This document shows, one piece after another, positions 33,879 through 42,608 of a stretch of DNA of 64,000 nucleotides. The stretch's first letter is position 1. Every line of letters starts with the position of its first letter. The notes under the pieces are model-generated. The model did not search any database. It was not told the DNA's origin and worked only from the letters and a program-made list of their open reading frames with translations. This stretch comes from Desulfovibrionaceae bacterium. GTDB lineage: Bacteria > Desulfobacterota > Desulfovibrionia > Desulfovibrionales > Desulfovibrionaceae. Location: positions 61,986 to 125,985 of the forward strand of contig JACCQO010000007.1 of NCBI GenBank assembly GCA_015709205.1, written 5' to 3'. The translations under genes and the position numbers were made by a program.

Positions 33879-35036
33879 TCAGCGGATCAATTCCAGATAG
33901 GCCTCGATGCGGGTACGCAGTTGTTCCGCGTCCGCGTCGGAATAGTCGGTCTCCAGGTGCAGCAGGGGCAGCCCGAGGTCCTCTTCGACCCAGCGCTGCA
34001 CCTGGCGCGACTCCGCGTTGTAGGTGTGGCAGCCGAGCCAGGTCAGGTCCACCACGCCATCCACCCGGAACGCGCGGCCCAGCTCGGCGAGGCTCTTTCG
34101 ACGCCCGGGGTTCGGCGACATGCACGAGCAGGGAATGGCCAGGTAGCGCGCGGCCAGGGCCTCGTAAGGCGACATGGCCTCGTCCACCGGGATGTCCAGC
34201 GCCTTGACCCCGGAACAGTTCTCCATGAAGACCACGCGCGCGCCCAATTCCTCGGCGATGCGCACCGCCTTTTCCGAGCCCTTGCCCACGGGCACGCCCG
34301 TGAGCAGCAGCCGGGGGCCGGGATGCGGCGCACCGTCCGGACCGGCGAGCCAGGACTCCAGGGCGGCCTCCAGGCGGGCCAACAACTCCACGTACCCTTC
34401 GATATCGACCAGAAACCCCTTGCTCTCCTGCACGGCCAGAAGGTCCAGCCCGCCGAGCGGCGAGCGGGGATCCGCGCCCAGGCGCAGGACCGCGGCCAGC
34501 TTGGCCCGCATGCGGTTGTGCAGCGCAATCTCCCGGGCCAGCGATTCCTCGTCGGCCGGGTAGGCGCCGTTGGCCACCAGAAACTCCTCCAGGGCGTGCA
34601 GCGACGCCTCCCAATAGCGCCGGGGCTCCTCGCCGCCCTGCGTGTGCGGCAACTGCATGACGTGCAGGGGCTTGAGCCTGGCCATCAGCTCGTACATTTT
34701 CTTCTTGCCGTCGCAGGTGGTCTCGGCGACCAGCACGTCGGAAAGGCCGAAAAACGGGCAGGTGTCCGTGACCGCATAGCCGTAGCTCGACTTGACGAGC
34801 GGGCAGAAGGCGGCGGGCAGCTCGCGCTCCGCCGCTTCTATGGGGGCCTGCTTCTTGCCGCACAGGCCCACGGGCACCGCGCCCGTGGCGCGAATGAGCT
34901 CCGACGGCGCATAGATGCAATACACGCCGGCCACGATGCCGCCGTTGCCGCGCACGGCGTCGAGCGCGGCGATACTCTGTTCCGGTATGGACTTGAACGC
35001 CTCGACACACTGCAGAACTGAAGAATCGTGACGCAT
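33879..35036 (-). CDS. Double-cubane / 2-hydroxyacyl-CoA dehydratase-type protein (paralog 1)
   Basis: A 385-residue HgdB/BcrC-family subunit. Conserved features are VYCIYAPSELIRATGAVPVGLC, SSYGYAVTDTCPFF, ETTCDGKKKMYELM and the C-terminal LETDYSDADAEQLRTRIEAYLE. In double-cubane cluster proteins (described from Carboxydothermus) such Cys residues hold an [Fe8S9] cluster that reduces small molecules using ATP-driven electrons. The natural substrate is unknown. It is divergent from the second paralog and lacks its own activator gene. Confidence 0.75.
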   Translation of the reverse strand: MRHDSSVLQCVEAFKSIPEQSIAALDAVRGNGGIVAGVYCIYAPSELIRATGAVPVGLCGKKQAPIEAAERELPAAFCPLVKSSYGYAVTDTCPFFGLSDVLVAETTCDGKKKMYELMARLKPLHVMQLPHTQGGEEPRRYWEASLHALEEFLVANGAYPADEESLAREIALHNRMRAKLAAVLRLGADPRSPLGGLDLLAVQESKGFLVDIEGYVELLARLEAALESWLAGPDGAPHPGPRLLLTGVPVGKGSEKAVRIAEELGARVVFMENCSGVKALDIPVDEAMSPYEALAARYLAIPCSCMSPNPGRRKSLAELGRAFRVDGVVDLTWLGCHTYNAESRQVQRWVEEDLGLPLLHLETDYSDADAEQLRTRIEAYLELIR

Positions 35037-35361
35037 TTCGTTCCTTGGCCCCGCTTTCTATTATGCTTTGCCGAACACATAGCCGTAAACAACCGACTTC
35101 CATTTTTATCTATCTGAACAGTTTTGTCAATCAAATTGGGATATTGAACCTGTCAACGAAACAGACGCCCCTTTGCCCCGTGAGCCGAAGAGCGACATAT
35201 TCGTTCTGCAATCTCCCTTCTGAAGAACAGGTTTACGCACAATATAGACATGCTCTATTTGTAACTTCCCGAATCATCGGCCTTCCCAGTTTGACTTTGC
35301 GTGAGAATTGGTTCCTAGTTCGCGCAATTGTAGAAAACCGCGACCCCTCCTGGAGGTAAAG
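35037..35361. promoter_or_regulatory. A+T-rich divergent promoter region of the two dehydratase-type genes
   Basis: No gene. For the minus gene TTGACA (plus 35125-35130), 16 bp, TAAAAA (plus 35103-35108) is plausible; a second TTGACA lies 26 bp further on. For the plus gene TTGACT is at about 35292 with a weak -10. A+T content contrasts with the genes, so this may bind a global regulator. Confidence 0.4.
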
Positions 35362-36639
35362 ATGAGTGAAGCGTCGTATCACGAGATGTGGGAGAGGCTG
35401 AATCTGGACCTGTCGGCGCACGATGCCCTGCTCGAGGTGCTGGGCAAGTTCTACGGCGACATCTTCATGTCCCAGCAGGGTCGGCTGCAGGGCATGGAGT
35501 ACCTGGATTTCGTGCTCTCCGAGGTGCACGGCCTGCGCATCAAGGAACTGCGGGACGCCCAGGCCGAGGGGCGCAAGGTCGTGGGCACCTTCTGCGTGTT
35601 CGTGCCCGAGGAACTGACCCTGGCGGCGGACGCGGTGCACGTGGGATTGTGTTCGGGCGCGGACGCGGGCACCGAACTGGCCGAGAAGATGGTGCCGCGC
35701 AACACCTGCGCGCTGATCAAGTCGTTCATCGGCTTCAAGATGGCCAAGCTGTGTCCCTACACCGAATCCTGCGACCTGATCGTGGGCGAGACCACCTGCG
35801 ACGGCAAGAAAAAGGCCTACGAGGCCTTTGCCGAGGTGGCGCCCATGTACGTGATGGAGGTGCCGCAGCAGAAGCGCGCTGCGGACCGGGCGCTCTTCAA
35901 GGCCGAGGTGCTGCGCTACAAGGACGAGATGGAACGGCTCACCGGCAGGACCATCACGGCGGAATCGCTGGCCAGAAGCATCAGGATCGTCAACGACAGG
36001 CGGCGCGTGCTGCAGCGCCTGAACGCCCTGCGCGCGGCCGACCCCGCGCCCATCTCGGGCCGCGACGCCCTGCTGGTCAACCAGGTCGCCTTCTACGACG
36101 ACCCGGTGCGCTTCACCCAGTCCATCAACGCCCTGTGCGACCAGATGGAGCAGCGCATCGCGGCCGGAGAGGGCGTGGCCCCGGCGCACGCCCCGCGCCT
36201 GCTGCTCGCGGGCTGTCCCATGGCCGTGCCCAACTGGAAGCTGCCCTACGTGGTCGAAAGCTCGGGCGCGGTCATCGTGGGCGAGGAGTCGTGCATCGGC
36301 ACGCGCAACACCCGCGACCTGGTGGACGAGTCGGGCCAGAGCCTCGACGAGATGATCGAGGCCATCGTGGACCGTTACATGCGCATCGACTGCGCCTGCT
36401 TCACGCCCAACGCCGAGCGCATGGACAACGTGGCCGCCCTGGCCAAGGCCCAGAACGCCGACGGCGTGATCCAGTATTCGCTGCTCTTCTGCCAGCCCTA
36501 CGAGCACGAGGCGATCAAGGTGGGCAAGCGGCTCGACGCCGAACAGATCCCTTCGCTGGCCATTGCCACGGACTATTCCATGGAGGACGTGGAGCAGCTC
36601 AAGACGCGCGTCGAGGCCTTCGTGGAAATGCTGAAATAG
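35362..36639 (+). CDS. Double-cubane / 2-hydroxyacyl-CoA dehydratase-type protein (paralog 2)
   Basis: A 425-residue homologue of the divergent gene, with the same signature blocks: FCVFVPEELTLAADAVHVGLC, KSFIGFKMAKLCPYTESCDL, ETTCDGKKKAYEAF, LLLAGCPMAVPN, and ATDYSMEDVEQLKTRVEAF. It corresponds to the E. coli YjiM type. GGAGG precedes the ATG at 35362. It is followed by the ATPase activator, so this pair probably forms the working reductase: the activator injects low-potential electrons at the expense of ATP. Confidence 0.8.
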   Translation: MSEASYHEMWERLNLDLSAHDALLEVLGKFYGDIFMSQQGRLQGMEYLDFVLSEVHGLRIKELRDAQAEGRKVVGTFCVFVPEELTLAADAVHVGLCSGADAGTELAEKMVPRNTCALIKSFIGFKMAKLCPYTESCDLIVGETTCDGKKKAYEAFAEVAPMYVMEVPQQKRAADRALFKAEVLRYKDEMERLTGRTITAESLARSIRIVNDRRRVLQRLNALRAADPAPISGRDALLVNQVAFYDDPVRFTQSINALCDQMEQRIAAGEGVAPAHAPRLLLAGCPMAVPNWKLPYVVESSGAVIVGEESCIGTRNTRDLVDESGQSLDEMIEAIVDRYMRIDCACFTPNAERMDNVAALAKAQNADGVIQYSLLFCQPYEHEAIKVGKRLDAEQIPSLAIATDYSMEDVEQLKTRVEAFVEMLK

Positions 36640-36646
36640 GAGACGT

Positions 36647-36679
36647 CCGTGCGGCGGGGTGCGACGCCCCGCCGCACGG
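36647..36679. repeat. 13-bp stem hairpin between dehydratase and activator genes
   Basis: CCGTGCGGCGGGG / CCCCGCCGCACGG with a short loop. There is no T run, so it is more likely an mRNA stabiliser or REP-like unit than a terminator. A related string, CGCGCCCCGCCGCATG, occurs inside the next gene near 36830. Confidence 0.8.
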
Positions 36680-36693
36680 TGTGGAGAAAACGC

Positions 36694-37467
36694 ATGATAG
36701 CCGGAATCGACATCGGTTCGCGCTCCATCGAGCTGGTCTGCCTTGAGGACGGGCGGAGGGTGCTCTCGCGCCGCCTGCCCACGACCTTCGACCCCCATGC
36801 CCAGCTCGCCGCGATCATGGAGGGGGTCGCGCCCCGCCGCATGGCGGCCACGGGCTACGGCCGCGAACTGGCGGCCCAGGCCCTGTCCGGCAACGGCGGC
36901 GGCGAGGTGCGCACCATCACCGAGATCAAGGCCTACGGCCTGGGCGCGGCGGCCCTGGTGCCCGAGGCGCGGACCGTGCTGGACATCGGCGGCCAGGACA
37001 CCAAGGCCATCCGCCTGGGCGAGAACGGGCGCGTGCTCAAGTTCGAGATGAACGACCGTTGCGCGGCCGGAACCGGCAAGTTCCTGGAGCACGTGGCCAA
37101 CGTGTTCCAGATCGCCATCGAGGAATTCGGCGCCTACGCCCTGCAGGGCGACGAGGCCCTGGCCATCAACTCCATGTGCACGGTCTTCGCCGAAACCGAG
37201 GCGACCTCGCTCATGGCCCGGGGGCACCGGCCCCAGAACATCGCGCTCGGCCTGCACGGCAGCATCGTCAAGCGCACGCTGAACATGCTCGGCCGCGTGG
37301 GGCTGGAACAGCCGCTCGTATTCGCGGGAGGCGTGGCCAACAACCCCTGCATCGTGGCGCTGCTCACCGAGGCGCTGGGCGCGGCCCCCGTCATCCCCGC
37401 CGAGCCGGACATGCTCGGGGCGCACGGCGCGGCCCTGCACGCCGCCGCCTTCGAGGCGGACGCCTAG
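36694..37467 (+). CDS. BadF/BcrA-type ATPase activator of the dehydratase-type reductase
   Basis: A 257-residue ASKHA-fold ATPase with GIDIGSRSIELV at the N-terminus, DIGGQDTKAI, the [4Fe-4S] ligand region NDRCAAGTGKFLE and GGVANNP at the C-terminus. A homodimer would bridge one [4Fe-4S] cluster and drive electrons into the partner. The ATG at 36694 is preceded by GGAG. It lies 54 nt after paralog 2. Confidence 0.9.
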   Translation: MIAGIDIGSRSIELVCLEDGRRVLSRRLPTTFDPHAQLAAIMEGVAPRRMAATGYGRELAAQALSGNGGGEVRTITEIKAYGLGAAALVPEARTVLDIGGQDTKAIRLGENGRVLKFEMNDRCAAGTGKFLEHVANVFQIAIEEFGAYALQGDEALAINSMCTVFAETEATSLMARGHRPQNIALGLHGSIVKRTLNMLGRVGLEQPLVFAGGVANNPCIVALLTEALGAAPVIPAEPDMLGAHGAALHAAAFEADA

Positions 37468-37857
37468 GCGCGGTTCCCCCCAGCTTCCCCAAAAACGTCC
37501 GCCCCGGCGAGCGGGACGGCCCTGTCCCGGGCTGAAACCATGCCCCCTGCCTGCTGCATCGCCGGGGCCCGGCGCGCTCCGCAACCGCCCCCATCCCATC
37601 CGCCCACAGGGTTGGCGATGAAGCCACGGAAGTTGCCACCCGGACGGGCCGCCCCCGGCCAATCCGTTGCCGGCAGGCGCTCCGTAACGTCTGGCACATG
37701 CCTTGCAATTTTACAATTCAAGGTGCACACCGCTTGACCGGCAACAACCAGGAACAACTGGACTTGCCCAGGAAAACGCTGCACCGTTGCAGTGGTCGGA
37801 CGAACAGGAAATACGCGGGACACAACCGTGCGCCTTCATCCAACAAGGAGACGAACA
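37468..37857. other. Gap holding a sigma-54 promoter and a long leader
   Basis: No gene is supported. It contains the -24/-12 element listed next and a leader of about 140 nt before the first secreted-protein gene. Upstream activator sites would be expected in 37500-37650, but I could not recognise a palindrome. Confidence 0.5.
37692..37707 (+). promoter_or_regulatory. Sigma-54 (-24/-12) promoter
   Basis: TGGCAC-N5-TTGCA, with exactly 10 bp between GG (37693-37694) and GC (37705-37706). It matches the consensus TGGCACG-N4-TTGCA except for the seventh base. The gene for sigma-54 is in this window. Confidence 0.7.
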
Positions 37858-38265
37858 ATGTTGCAGAGAACACTGAAGACGTGCGCCGCCATGGCCGTGC
37901 TGTGCGCGCTCGTCTTCGCGACGTCCAACGCCTTTGCCGAGCAATACCAATGGCAGGTCCATTTCCCGAAGGGATTGGCGGGGGCGAAATGCCATATCTT
38001 CGCCAGAACCGCCAGCGGCGACCGCGGCGAGACCGTCATGAACGAAGGCGACACCTGGAAATGGCAATCCACCGTGCCGCTCACGTTTATCGACGGCTGG
38101 TGCGAAGACTACCCCGGCGGCATGATCTCCGCGAGTCGCCTGCTCAGCCGCACCTGCGACGGAACGGATTTCTCCACCAGCGCCCGTGCCGTCAAATGCA
38201 CCAACGACGTGAGCCTGCAGATCTGCATGAAGGGAAACGGCAAGGCCGGATTCTGTCCGAGATAG
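37858..38265 (+). CDS. Secreted small Cys-containing protein (tandem paralog A)
   Basis: A 135-residue protein with a signal peptide (about 1-26, ending AFA|EQYQWQ). The mature part begins EQYQWQVHFPKGLAGAKCHIF and has five Cys residues (CHI, WCED, RTCDGTDF, KCTND, ICMKG... FCPR). It is 1:1 alignable with the next gene, so they are tandem duplicates. No family recognised. It probably sits in the periplasm or is exported. AAGGAG precedes the ATG. Confidence 0.75.
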   Translation: MLQRTLKTCAAMAVLCALVFATSNAFAEQYQWQVHFPKGLAGAKCHIFARTASGDRGETVMNEGDTWKWQSTVPLTFIDGWCEDYPGGMISASRLLSRTCDGTDFSTSARAVKCTNDVSLQICMKGNGKAGFCPR

Positions 38266-38345
38266 CGAGTGGCCAAGGAAGGCTTGTGCCGACCATATCG
38301 ACGCCTCTCCACCCCATACTCCCGTGATGCCCAAGGAGAAAAAAC

Positions 38346-38768
38346 ATGTTGAAATCGATTCACGGCTTGAAGATCCCCCTGATGGCAACCTTGTGCCTGG
38401 CCTTCGTCCTGGTGGCTTCCAGCGCGTTCGCGGAGCAATACCAATGGACCATCCATTTCCCAAAGGGCCTTTCGGGAGCCCAGTGCCATATCCATGTCCA
38501 AGACGCCAGGTTTAATGTCAAGACTGCCGTCCTCAACGAAGGCGATACACTCACCTGGAGCACCGACTCTCGGTTGCGCCTCGTTTACGGCTCGTGCGAC
38601 AATTATCCCGGCCCGAAGACCGGCAGCGACCGCCTGCTGACCCGCGCTTGCGACGGGACGGACTTCGACCGCACCTTCATGGTGGCCACCAACATCAGTT
38701 GCGCGTACGACGCCAGCTTCAACATCTGCCTGAAGGGAAACGGGGACGCGGGCTTCTGTCCGCAATGA
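38346..38768 (+). CDS. Secreted small Cys-containing protein (tandem paralog B)
   Basis: A 140-residue protein with a signal peptide (ALA-type cleavage near SSAFA|EQYQW). It shares EQYQW, HFPKGLSGAQCHI, NEGDT, RACDGTDF and ICLKGNGDAGFCPQ with paralog A; the conserved Cys suggest disulfides. The spacing of 80 nt and the single terminator after it indicate one operon behind the sigma-54 promoter. Function unknown. Confidence 0.75.
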   Translation: MLKSIHGLKIPLMATLCLAFVLVASSAFAEQYQWTIHFPKGLSGAQCHIHVQDARFNVKTAVLNEGDTLTWSTDSRLRLVYGSCDNYPGPKTGSDRLLTRACDGTDFDRTFMVATNISCAYDASFNICLKGNGDAGFCPQ

Positions 38769-38791
38769 CGCGGCGCCGAGACTGACGCAAC

Positions 38792-38830
38792 AGCCCCCGG
38801 GATCGACGAGCGACCGGGGGCTTTTCTTTT
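38792..38830 (+). terminator. Terminator of the secreted-protein operon
   Basis: AGCCCCCGG-N12-CCGGGGGCT followed by TTTCTTTT. Confidence 0.85.
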
Positions 38831-38895
38831 CGCGCGGGAGCCTGGGCCGCCGAACCACTCCTCTGCGGAGCATTTCCCGGCTCCCCCGGTGTCGA

Positions 38896-39990
38896 TCACA
38901 GGGGCCCGGGGGGAATCGCCCCGGGCCTGCCGATTCGGCAGATCAGCCGGGCGAGGACCGGACCGACGAAGATGACGGAGAAGAGCCGCAGGGTCTGCAG
39001 GGCGAGGATGAAGGCCACGTCGCAGTTGGTGCTGAGCGCGATGGCCGCCACCGTGTCCAGGCCGCCCGGGCTGGTGGAAAGATAGGCGCTCAGCACGTCC
39101 AGGCCGAGCTGTTGCATGAGCACCCACGCCGCGCCGCAGCACAGCACGATGAGCACCGTGGTGGACAGCAGGAGCTGCGGGATGGCCCGGAAGGCGTAGC
39201 GCACCATGGACAGCGTGAAGCGCAGCCCCACGTACCAGCCGATGCAGGCGTAGGCCAGCCACAGGGTCCACTTGGGCACGGTGATCTCCAGCACACCCGT
39301 GGAGCCGAGCACGGCCCCCACGATCATGGGCAGGAGCATGTCCGACGCCGGGATGCGCACGAAGCGCGAAAAGAACGCCCCGCCGGCGATGAGGGCCAGC
39401 GTCGCCACCGTGGGCCCGAACGGGGTGTGCAGCCCCAGGGACCACGTCTGCGCCACGTCCCCCATCCCGTGCCCGATGAGCAGCCGCGACACCACGGAGG
39501 CCGAGAGAATGACCAGGGACATGCGCAGGTACTGCATGAACGCGACCATGCGCATGTCCGCGCCGTAGGCCTGCGCCAGGGCCGTCATGGCCGCCGCGCC
39601 GCCCGGGATGGTGCCCCAGGCCGCCGTGCTGCCCGGCAGAGAGCCGAACCGCGCCAGCACCGCGCCCGTGAGCGCGCCGGAAAGGACGATGATGCCCACC
39701 GTGAGCAGCATGACGGGCCAGTCCTGGAGCATGGTCGCCAGGGTGGCGGGGGTGATGGCCCGCGCCACCATGGCCCCGATGACCGCCTTGGACAAGGTGA
39801 AGCCCCACTCGGGCACATGCAGTTCCGCGCCGCGCAGGGCGAACGCGGCCCCGCCGAGCATGGGGCCCAGCAGCATGGCTGCCGGGAAGGAGGCGAGTTC
39901 GAGGGCGATGCAAAGCAGGATCGAAAGCCCGATGACGAGCAACCATTGCAGGGGACGGGTCGGTTGTGAACGGGACGACGATTGGGGCAT
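38896..39990 (-). CDS. AbrB-family integral membrane protein
   Basis: A 364-residue protein with about ten hydrophobic helices in two homologous halves, the AbrB/YfcA-like duplication often labelled ammonia monooxygenase-like. The repeated motif SLPGSTAAWGTIPGGAAAM and TSPGGLDTVAAIALSTNCD marks each half. The substrate is unknown. I chose the ATG at 39990 preceded by GGAG; the 23 residues upstream lack membrane character. It stands alone on the minus strand. Confidence 0.8.
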   Translation of the reverse strand: MPQSSSRSQPTRPLQWLLVIGLSILLCIALELASFPAAMLLGPMLGGAAFALRGAELHVPEWGFTLSKAVIGAMVARAITPATLATMLQDWPVMLLTVGIIVLSGALTGAVLARFGSLPGSTAAWGTIPGGAAAMTALAQAYGADMRMVAFMQYLRMSLVILSASVVSRLLIGHGMGDVAQTWSLGLHTPFGPTVATLALIAGGAFFSRFVRIPASDMLLPMIVGAVLGSTGVLEITVPKWTLWLAYACIGWYVGLRFTLSMVRYAFRAIPQLLLSTTVLIVLCCGAAWVLMQQLGLDVLSAYLSTSPGGLDTVAAIALSTNCDVAFILALQTLRLFSVIFVGPVLARLICRIGRPGAIPPGPL

Positions 39991-40176
39991 GAATACTCCG
40001 GTGAAGTGCGACGGCCGGAAGACGGCTCCGACGCAAACGGCCGCATGCGCGTGCGGCAAGCCTTACGCGCATGAGGCGGGGTTGTACAGCGCGGAGGTCC
40101 CGCCCGGGCGCGGCTCGGGGCTGGCCGGCCCCCTTGGGCGTTGACAGGCCGCCCGGTCGGGGCGTAGCTTCGAAAC

Positions 40177-40524
40177 ATGTCGAATTCCGAAAAACCGCCC
40201 TTCCCCGAACCAGTCCGCGAGTTGGAGCGGATGGCGCGGATGTTCAAGGCGCTCTCCAACCCCCACCGGCTGCGCATCTATCGCGAGCTGGCCGCCTGCG
40301 CGGACCGGCACGAAGCGCACCGCTCGTCCGAGGAGTTCCAGAACTGCCAATGCGATTTTGCCCAGCGCCTCGACCTGGCCCCCTCCACGGTCTGCCACCA
40401 CTTCAAGGAACTGCGGGAGGCCGGGCTGGTGCACATGCAGCGCGAGGGCAAGGACGTGCTCTTTTGGGTGGACCGCGCGGCGGCCCGGCAACTCCGCGAC
40501 CTGCTGGCCCGGAACGGAGACTGA
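40177..40524 (+). CDS. ArsR-family transcriptional regulator
   Basis: A 115-residue winged-helix regulator. FKALSNPHRLRIYREL begins the domain, and the recognition region is FAQRLDLAPSTVCHHFKELREAGLV. A Cys-containing insert (CADRHEAHRSSEEFQNCQC) could bind metal or sense redox state, although the classical ELCVCDL is not there. It precedes a flavoprotein gene by 74 nt, with a palindrome between, and probably controls it. Confidence 0.88.
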   Translation: MSNSEKPPFPEPVRELERMARMFKALSNPHRLRIYRELAACADRHEAHRSSEEFQNCQCDFAQRLDLAPSTVCHHFKELREAGLVHMQREGKDVLFWVDRAAARQLRDLLARNGD

Positions 40525-40529
40525 TTTTT

Positions 40530-40557
40530 TTGACCTTATCCTTCGATAGTTCTCGAA
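40530..40557 (+). promoter_or_regulatory. Candidate operator/promoter between arsR-type and flavoprotein genes
   Basis: TTCGA-N6-TCGAA (40542-40557), an inverted repeat, next to TTGACC (40530-40535). It is suited to an ArsR dimer, but -10 is weak. Confidence 0.4.
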
Positions 40558-40598
40558 ACTTCAAACAACACGCGCCCTACAGGCGCCAAGGAGCGATC

Positions 40599-41255
40599 AT
40601 GAAGGTAATGGCTTTCAACGGAAGCCCGAGAAAGACCAAATGGAACACCGCGACCATGCTGCAAACCGCCTTGGAGGGCGCGGCGGCGGCCGGGGCCGAA
40701 ACCGAACTGGTCAACCTGTATTCCCTGAATTTCAAGGGCTGCGCGAGCTGTTTTTCGTGCAAGCGGCTGGACAGGAAGGCCGTGGGCGTCTGCGCGCTCA
40801 AGGACGATCTGCGGCCCATCCTGGAACGGGTGCGCGAGGCCGACGCCCTGCTCCTCGGCACGCCGGTGTACTACGGCGCGGAAACCGCCTGTACGCGCGC
40901 GTTCCTGGAGCGGCTGCAGTTCCCCTATCTCAACTACACGGACTACTCGAATTCGCACTTCCCGCGGCGCATCCCGACCGGGCTCATCTACACCATGAAC
41001 GTCCCGGCCGAGATGATCCCGACCCTGGGCTACGAGACCGGCTTCGAGCGCACGCGCGCCAACCTGGCGCGGCACTTCGGCTCCTGCGAGCTGCTTACCG
41101 CCAACTTCACCACCCAGTACGACGACTATTCCAAGTACGAGGCCAACGCCAAGGCCGAGGACAAGGCGGCCTACCGCGAGGCGCACTTCGCCGACGACTG
41201 TCGCAAGGCCCGCGAGTTGGGCGCGCGCCTGGCCACGGGCAAGGTCGCGGCCTGA
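40599..41255 (+). CDS. NADPH-dependent FMN reductase / iron-sulfur flavoprotein-like
   Basis: A 218-residue flavodoxin-fold protein. FNGSPRKTKWNTATML is the FMN phosphate loop, GCASCFSCK supplies Cys residues for a possible Fe-S cluster, and LLGTPVYYGAETA is the second flavin loop. It probably transfers electrons or reduces quinones or metals. AAGGAG precedes the ATG. It is likely regulated by the adjacent ArsR protein. Confidence 0.85.
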   Translation: MKVMAFNGSPRKTKWNTATMLQTALEGAAAAGAETELVNLYSLNFKGCASCFSCKRLDRKAVGVCALKDDLRPILERVREADALLLGTPVYYGAETACTRAFLERLQFPYLNYTDYSNSHFPRRIPTGLIYTMNVPAEMIPTLGYETGFERTRANLARHFGSCELLTANFTTQYDDYSKYEANAKAEDKAAYREAHFADDCRKARELGARLATGKVAA

Positions 41256-41379
41256 TCCGCCTGGCGGGCCGCGCAATCGCGCCGGGCCTCGACGGTTTCG
41301 CCGTCGAGGCCCGGCGGCCGTTGTGGGACGCGTTTACAGGCCCGTCGCGGTGGGATACTTGGGTGAATGGAGGTGCACC

Positions 41380-42489
41380 ATGCATTCCGCGATCCCCCGC
41401 GTCGTCCTGATCGTTCTCGCGTGCGCGTTGTCCCTGGCCGCCCCCGCGCGGGCCGATGAGCCCGTCCGGCCCCTGCTGACGCGGGAGGCGACCGAAACGT
41501 TGTGGCGCGCGCGCATCCAATCCTTTCTGGACCGCGGCGTCATTCCGCTCATCGACATGGAATCGAGCCTGCCCAACGAGGTCGCGGACGGCGACCTGGG
41601 CCCGGCCCTGCGGGCCATGGACAAGGAGGGCGTGGCGCTGATGGTCTGCGACGGCTACCAGGCGGAAAAGGACGGCGCGAGCAAGGGCTACCGCTGGGGC
41701 TACGCCGTGAGCCGTGCGGCCAACCGCCATCCGGACCGCCTGGTCCAGGCCACCAACGGCGGCACCAACCCCAACTGGACCTCCGGCAAGGGCGGCAGGC
41801 CCAACGATTTCATCGACCAGACCGAGGTCCAGGCCCGCAGCGGCGACTACCCCATCCTGGCCGAGTTCGAATTCCGGCACTACCAGTCCAGCCAGCAGTG
41901 CAAGAAAGGGCGCACGGACCGGGACGTGAACCAGCCCCTGGACGGGGCCAACGGGCAACGGCTCTTTGCGCTGAGCCAGGAGACCGGGCTGGCGGTCCTT
42001 ATCCACCTGGAGCCGGAAGACGCCTGCATAGACGCCCTGGAACGGACCCTGGCCGCCTACCCCGGCGCCCGGATCATCGCCTGCCACTTCGGGCAGATCC
42101 GCCATCCCGGGCGGCAGACGCGCTTTGGCCCGGAGCTGGTGCGGCGGCTGCTCTCCACCTATCCCAACCTCTACTACGACCTGTCCGTGGGCGAGCCGGG
42201 GCGGCGCTATGCGTGCACGGATCGGCTGGACACCGTGCTCTGGGCCGACGCCGGGGCGTTCGGCGAACAGAGCGACCGTCTCAAGCCCGACTACGCCAAG
42301 GTGCTCACGGACTTCAGCGACCGTTTCGTGGCGGGCTTCGACTACGGCGGGGGACGCGCCCCCCTGCCCGGCTTCATCGCCGCCCGCGCCGCCAATATCC
42401 GCCTGATCCTGGCCGGGCTGCCCGCGCCGGTGCGGCACGCCATCTCCTACGGCAACGCCTGGCGTCTGCTCACCGGCAAGGCCTGGTAG
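41380..42489 (+). CDS. Secreted amidohydrolase-like protein
   Basis: A 369-residue protein with a signal peptide (about 1-25, ALSLAAPARA). The TIM-barrel pattern PLIDMESSLPNE, AVLIHLEPEDA, RIIACHFGQIRHPGR and FVAGFDYGGG resembles amidohydrolase_2-type enzymes, but the usual N-terminal HxH metal motif is replaced, so catalysis is uncertain. It would act in the periplasm. Operon neighbours give no hint. A terminator-like hairpin follows. Confidence 0.6.
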   Translation: MHSAIPRVVLIVLACALSLAAPARADEPVRPLLTREATETLWRARIQSFLDRGVIPLIDMESSLPNEVADGDLGPALRAMDKEGVALMVCDGYQAEKDGASKGYRWGYAVSRAANRHPDRLVQATNGGTNPNWTSGKGGRPNDFIDQTEVQARSGDYPILAEFEFRHYQSSQQCKKGRTDRDVNQPLDGANGQRLFALSQETGLAVLIHLEPEDACIDALERTLAAYPGARIIACHFGQIRHPGRQTRFGPELVRRLLSTYPNLYYDLSVGEPGRRYACTDRLDTVLWADAGAFGEQSDRLKPDYAKVLTDFSDRFVAGFDYGGGRAPLPGFIAARAANIRLILAGLPAPVRHAISYGNAWRLLTGKAW

Positions 42490-42545
42490 CCCGACCGCGC
42501 GCCGTCAGCCGTTCCGCCACGGCTCACCGCCTCCCCCGCACACAG

Positions 42546-42576
42546 GAAGCGCCCGGAACACGGTTCCGGGCGCTTC
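42546..42576. terminator. Hairpin between convergent genes
   Basis: A 13-bp perfect stem GAAGCGCCCGGAA / TTCCGGGCGCTTC with a 5-nt loop and little T run. It may serve both strands. Confidence 0.6.
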
Positions 42577-42608
42577 TTGCGTGGAGGTTACTCATGCCGA
42601 TAAACCGA

